The notes beneath the pieces were generated by a model. The model did no database searches. It had not been told where the DNA came from and saw only the letters and a program-made list of their open reading frames with translations. A program made the position numbers and the translations under genes. Below, one piece after another: positions 5,706 to 5,968 of a stretch of 5,968 nt of DNA (positions are counted from its first letter, which is position 1; every line of letters begins with the position of its first letter). Source of the stretch: UBA5972 sp964637875 (GTDB taxonomy: Bacteria > Pseudomonadota > Alphaproteobacteria > Rhodobacterales > Rhodobacteraceae); the NCBI GenBank assembly GCA_964637875.1, contig CAZWXK010000092.1, forward strand, positions 1-5,968, written 5' to 3'.

Positions 5706-5740
5706 TTTGTTCGAAAAGGTTTGTTCCGCGCAAGGTTGTT
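5706..5740. repeat. Short direct repeats upstream of the dgcN-like gene
   Basis: TTTGTTC occurs at 5706-5712 and 5720-5726, each followed by an AAGG (5716-5719 and 5732-5735), and a related TTGTT follows at 5736-5740. The units are 14 to 16 bp apart, about 100-130 bp before the ATG at 5838, so an activator site is possible. I see no convincing -35/-10 pair between here and the gene: TGCTAGGAC at 5794-5802 resembles an extended -10 box but lacks a -35 partner. Confidence 0.3.
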
Positions 5741-5837
5741 GCAATGACCATGCGGCAGGAGCGGCCTTTTCAGAAAATATCCCCCGAATACCCTGCTAGG
5801 ACCATCCTGCCCGATCCGGACAATTTGGGAGGTCACG

Positions 5838-5968
5838 ATGATCCGCACACCCTATCTTCTGTTTCTTGGTGATGCACCTGACCAGCTGGCGGCAAAGGTT
5901 GCCCAGGGTATCAGGGACTGGCGCCCCGAACTGGCGCTGGGCCAGCTTGGCATGGAGGGGTGCAAGGC
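5838..5968 (+). CDS. dgcN: DUF1611 / DgcN-type D-glutamate N-acetyltransferase, N-terminal 43 residues (cut by window edge)
   Basis: Only the start is present. It begins with RTPYLLFLGDAPDQLAAK (3-20), then GIRDWRPE (24-31) and GQLGMEGCK (35-43), which I recognise as the N-terminus of DUF1611 proteins. Characterised marine members (DgcN) transfer an acetyl group from acetyl-CoA to D-glutamate. A racemase, DgcA, then yields N-acetyl-L-glutamate, which is hydrolysed to L-glutamate. Older annotations call the family NAD-dependent epimerase/dehydratase-like. Full-length proteins are roughly 330-350 residues, so most of it, including the nucleotide-binding part, lies outside. The start is supported by GGGAGGT (5827-5833), four bases before the ATG. 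It follows panC on the same strand after 182 bases, far enough for its own promoter. The family assignment is from memory on 43 residues, and the reaction is known only for some homologues. Confidence 0.75.
   Translation, partial: MIRTPYLLFLGDAPDQLAAKVAQGIRDWRPELALGQLGMEGCK

Noticed and set aside
4786..5751. Minus-strand open frame (321 codons) opposite panC
   Set aside because: Shadow of panC; panC carries every family motif on the plus strand.
5774..5802. Promoter for the dgcN-like gene built on TGCTAGGAC
   Set aside because: It matches only three of six -10 positions, and at normal spacing the -35 region is AAAATA, so it was not called.

Overview
The window is GC-rich and reads as a chromosomal segment of an alphaproteobacterium, most likely a member of the Rhodobacterales (Rhodobacter/Paracoccus/Roseobacter type). 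This rests on the style of the proteins (PanB, PanC, a short-chain dehydrogenase ending in DGGRCI, a DgcN-like start), the codon use and the sigma70-like promoters. It is inferred by eye; no search was run. I see no tRNA, rRNA, CRISPR array, insertion sequence or phage gene.

Layout from left to right. (1) 1-895, minus strand: the first 298 residues of an AI-2E/PerM-family membrane protein, cut by the left edge. (2) 896-1287: a 392-bp divergent intergenic region with no convincing gene, but with a 14-bp tandem repeat, a 10-bp inverted repeat and a GC palindrome. (3) 1288-2028, plus: a complete classical short-chain dehydrogenase/reductase with an NAD-type Asp. (4) 2029-2214: a convergent gap with three GC-rich hairpins. 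(5) 2215-3699, minus: a secreted family-5 (Dpp/Opp-type) ABC substrate-binding protein with no transporter partner in the window. (6) 3700-3988: a divergent control region with a promoter for each side, three repeats lying exactly between the two -35 boxes, and a foldable panB leader. (7) 3989-5655, plus: panB-panC, overlapping by four bases. (8) 5656-5837: a weak hairpin and short repeats. (9) 5838-5968, plus: the first 43 residues of a DUF1611/DgcN-type protein, cut by the right edge.

Function. PanB and PanC carry out two steps of pantothenate (vitamin B5) synthesis and are expected to be made from one mRNA. The substrate-binding protein is transcribed away from them and probably captures peptides or similar solutes in the periplasm. 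DgcN-type proteins acetylate D-glutamate in a D-glutamate degradation route, so the sequence beyond the right edge may hold dgcA. The SDR substrate cannot be deduced.

Most genes here belong to ordinary families. The parts most worth a second look are non-coding: the repeat array between the divergent promoters, the possible pseudoknot in the panB leader, and the repeats upstream of the AI-2E gene. No clearly new system is evident.
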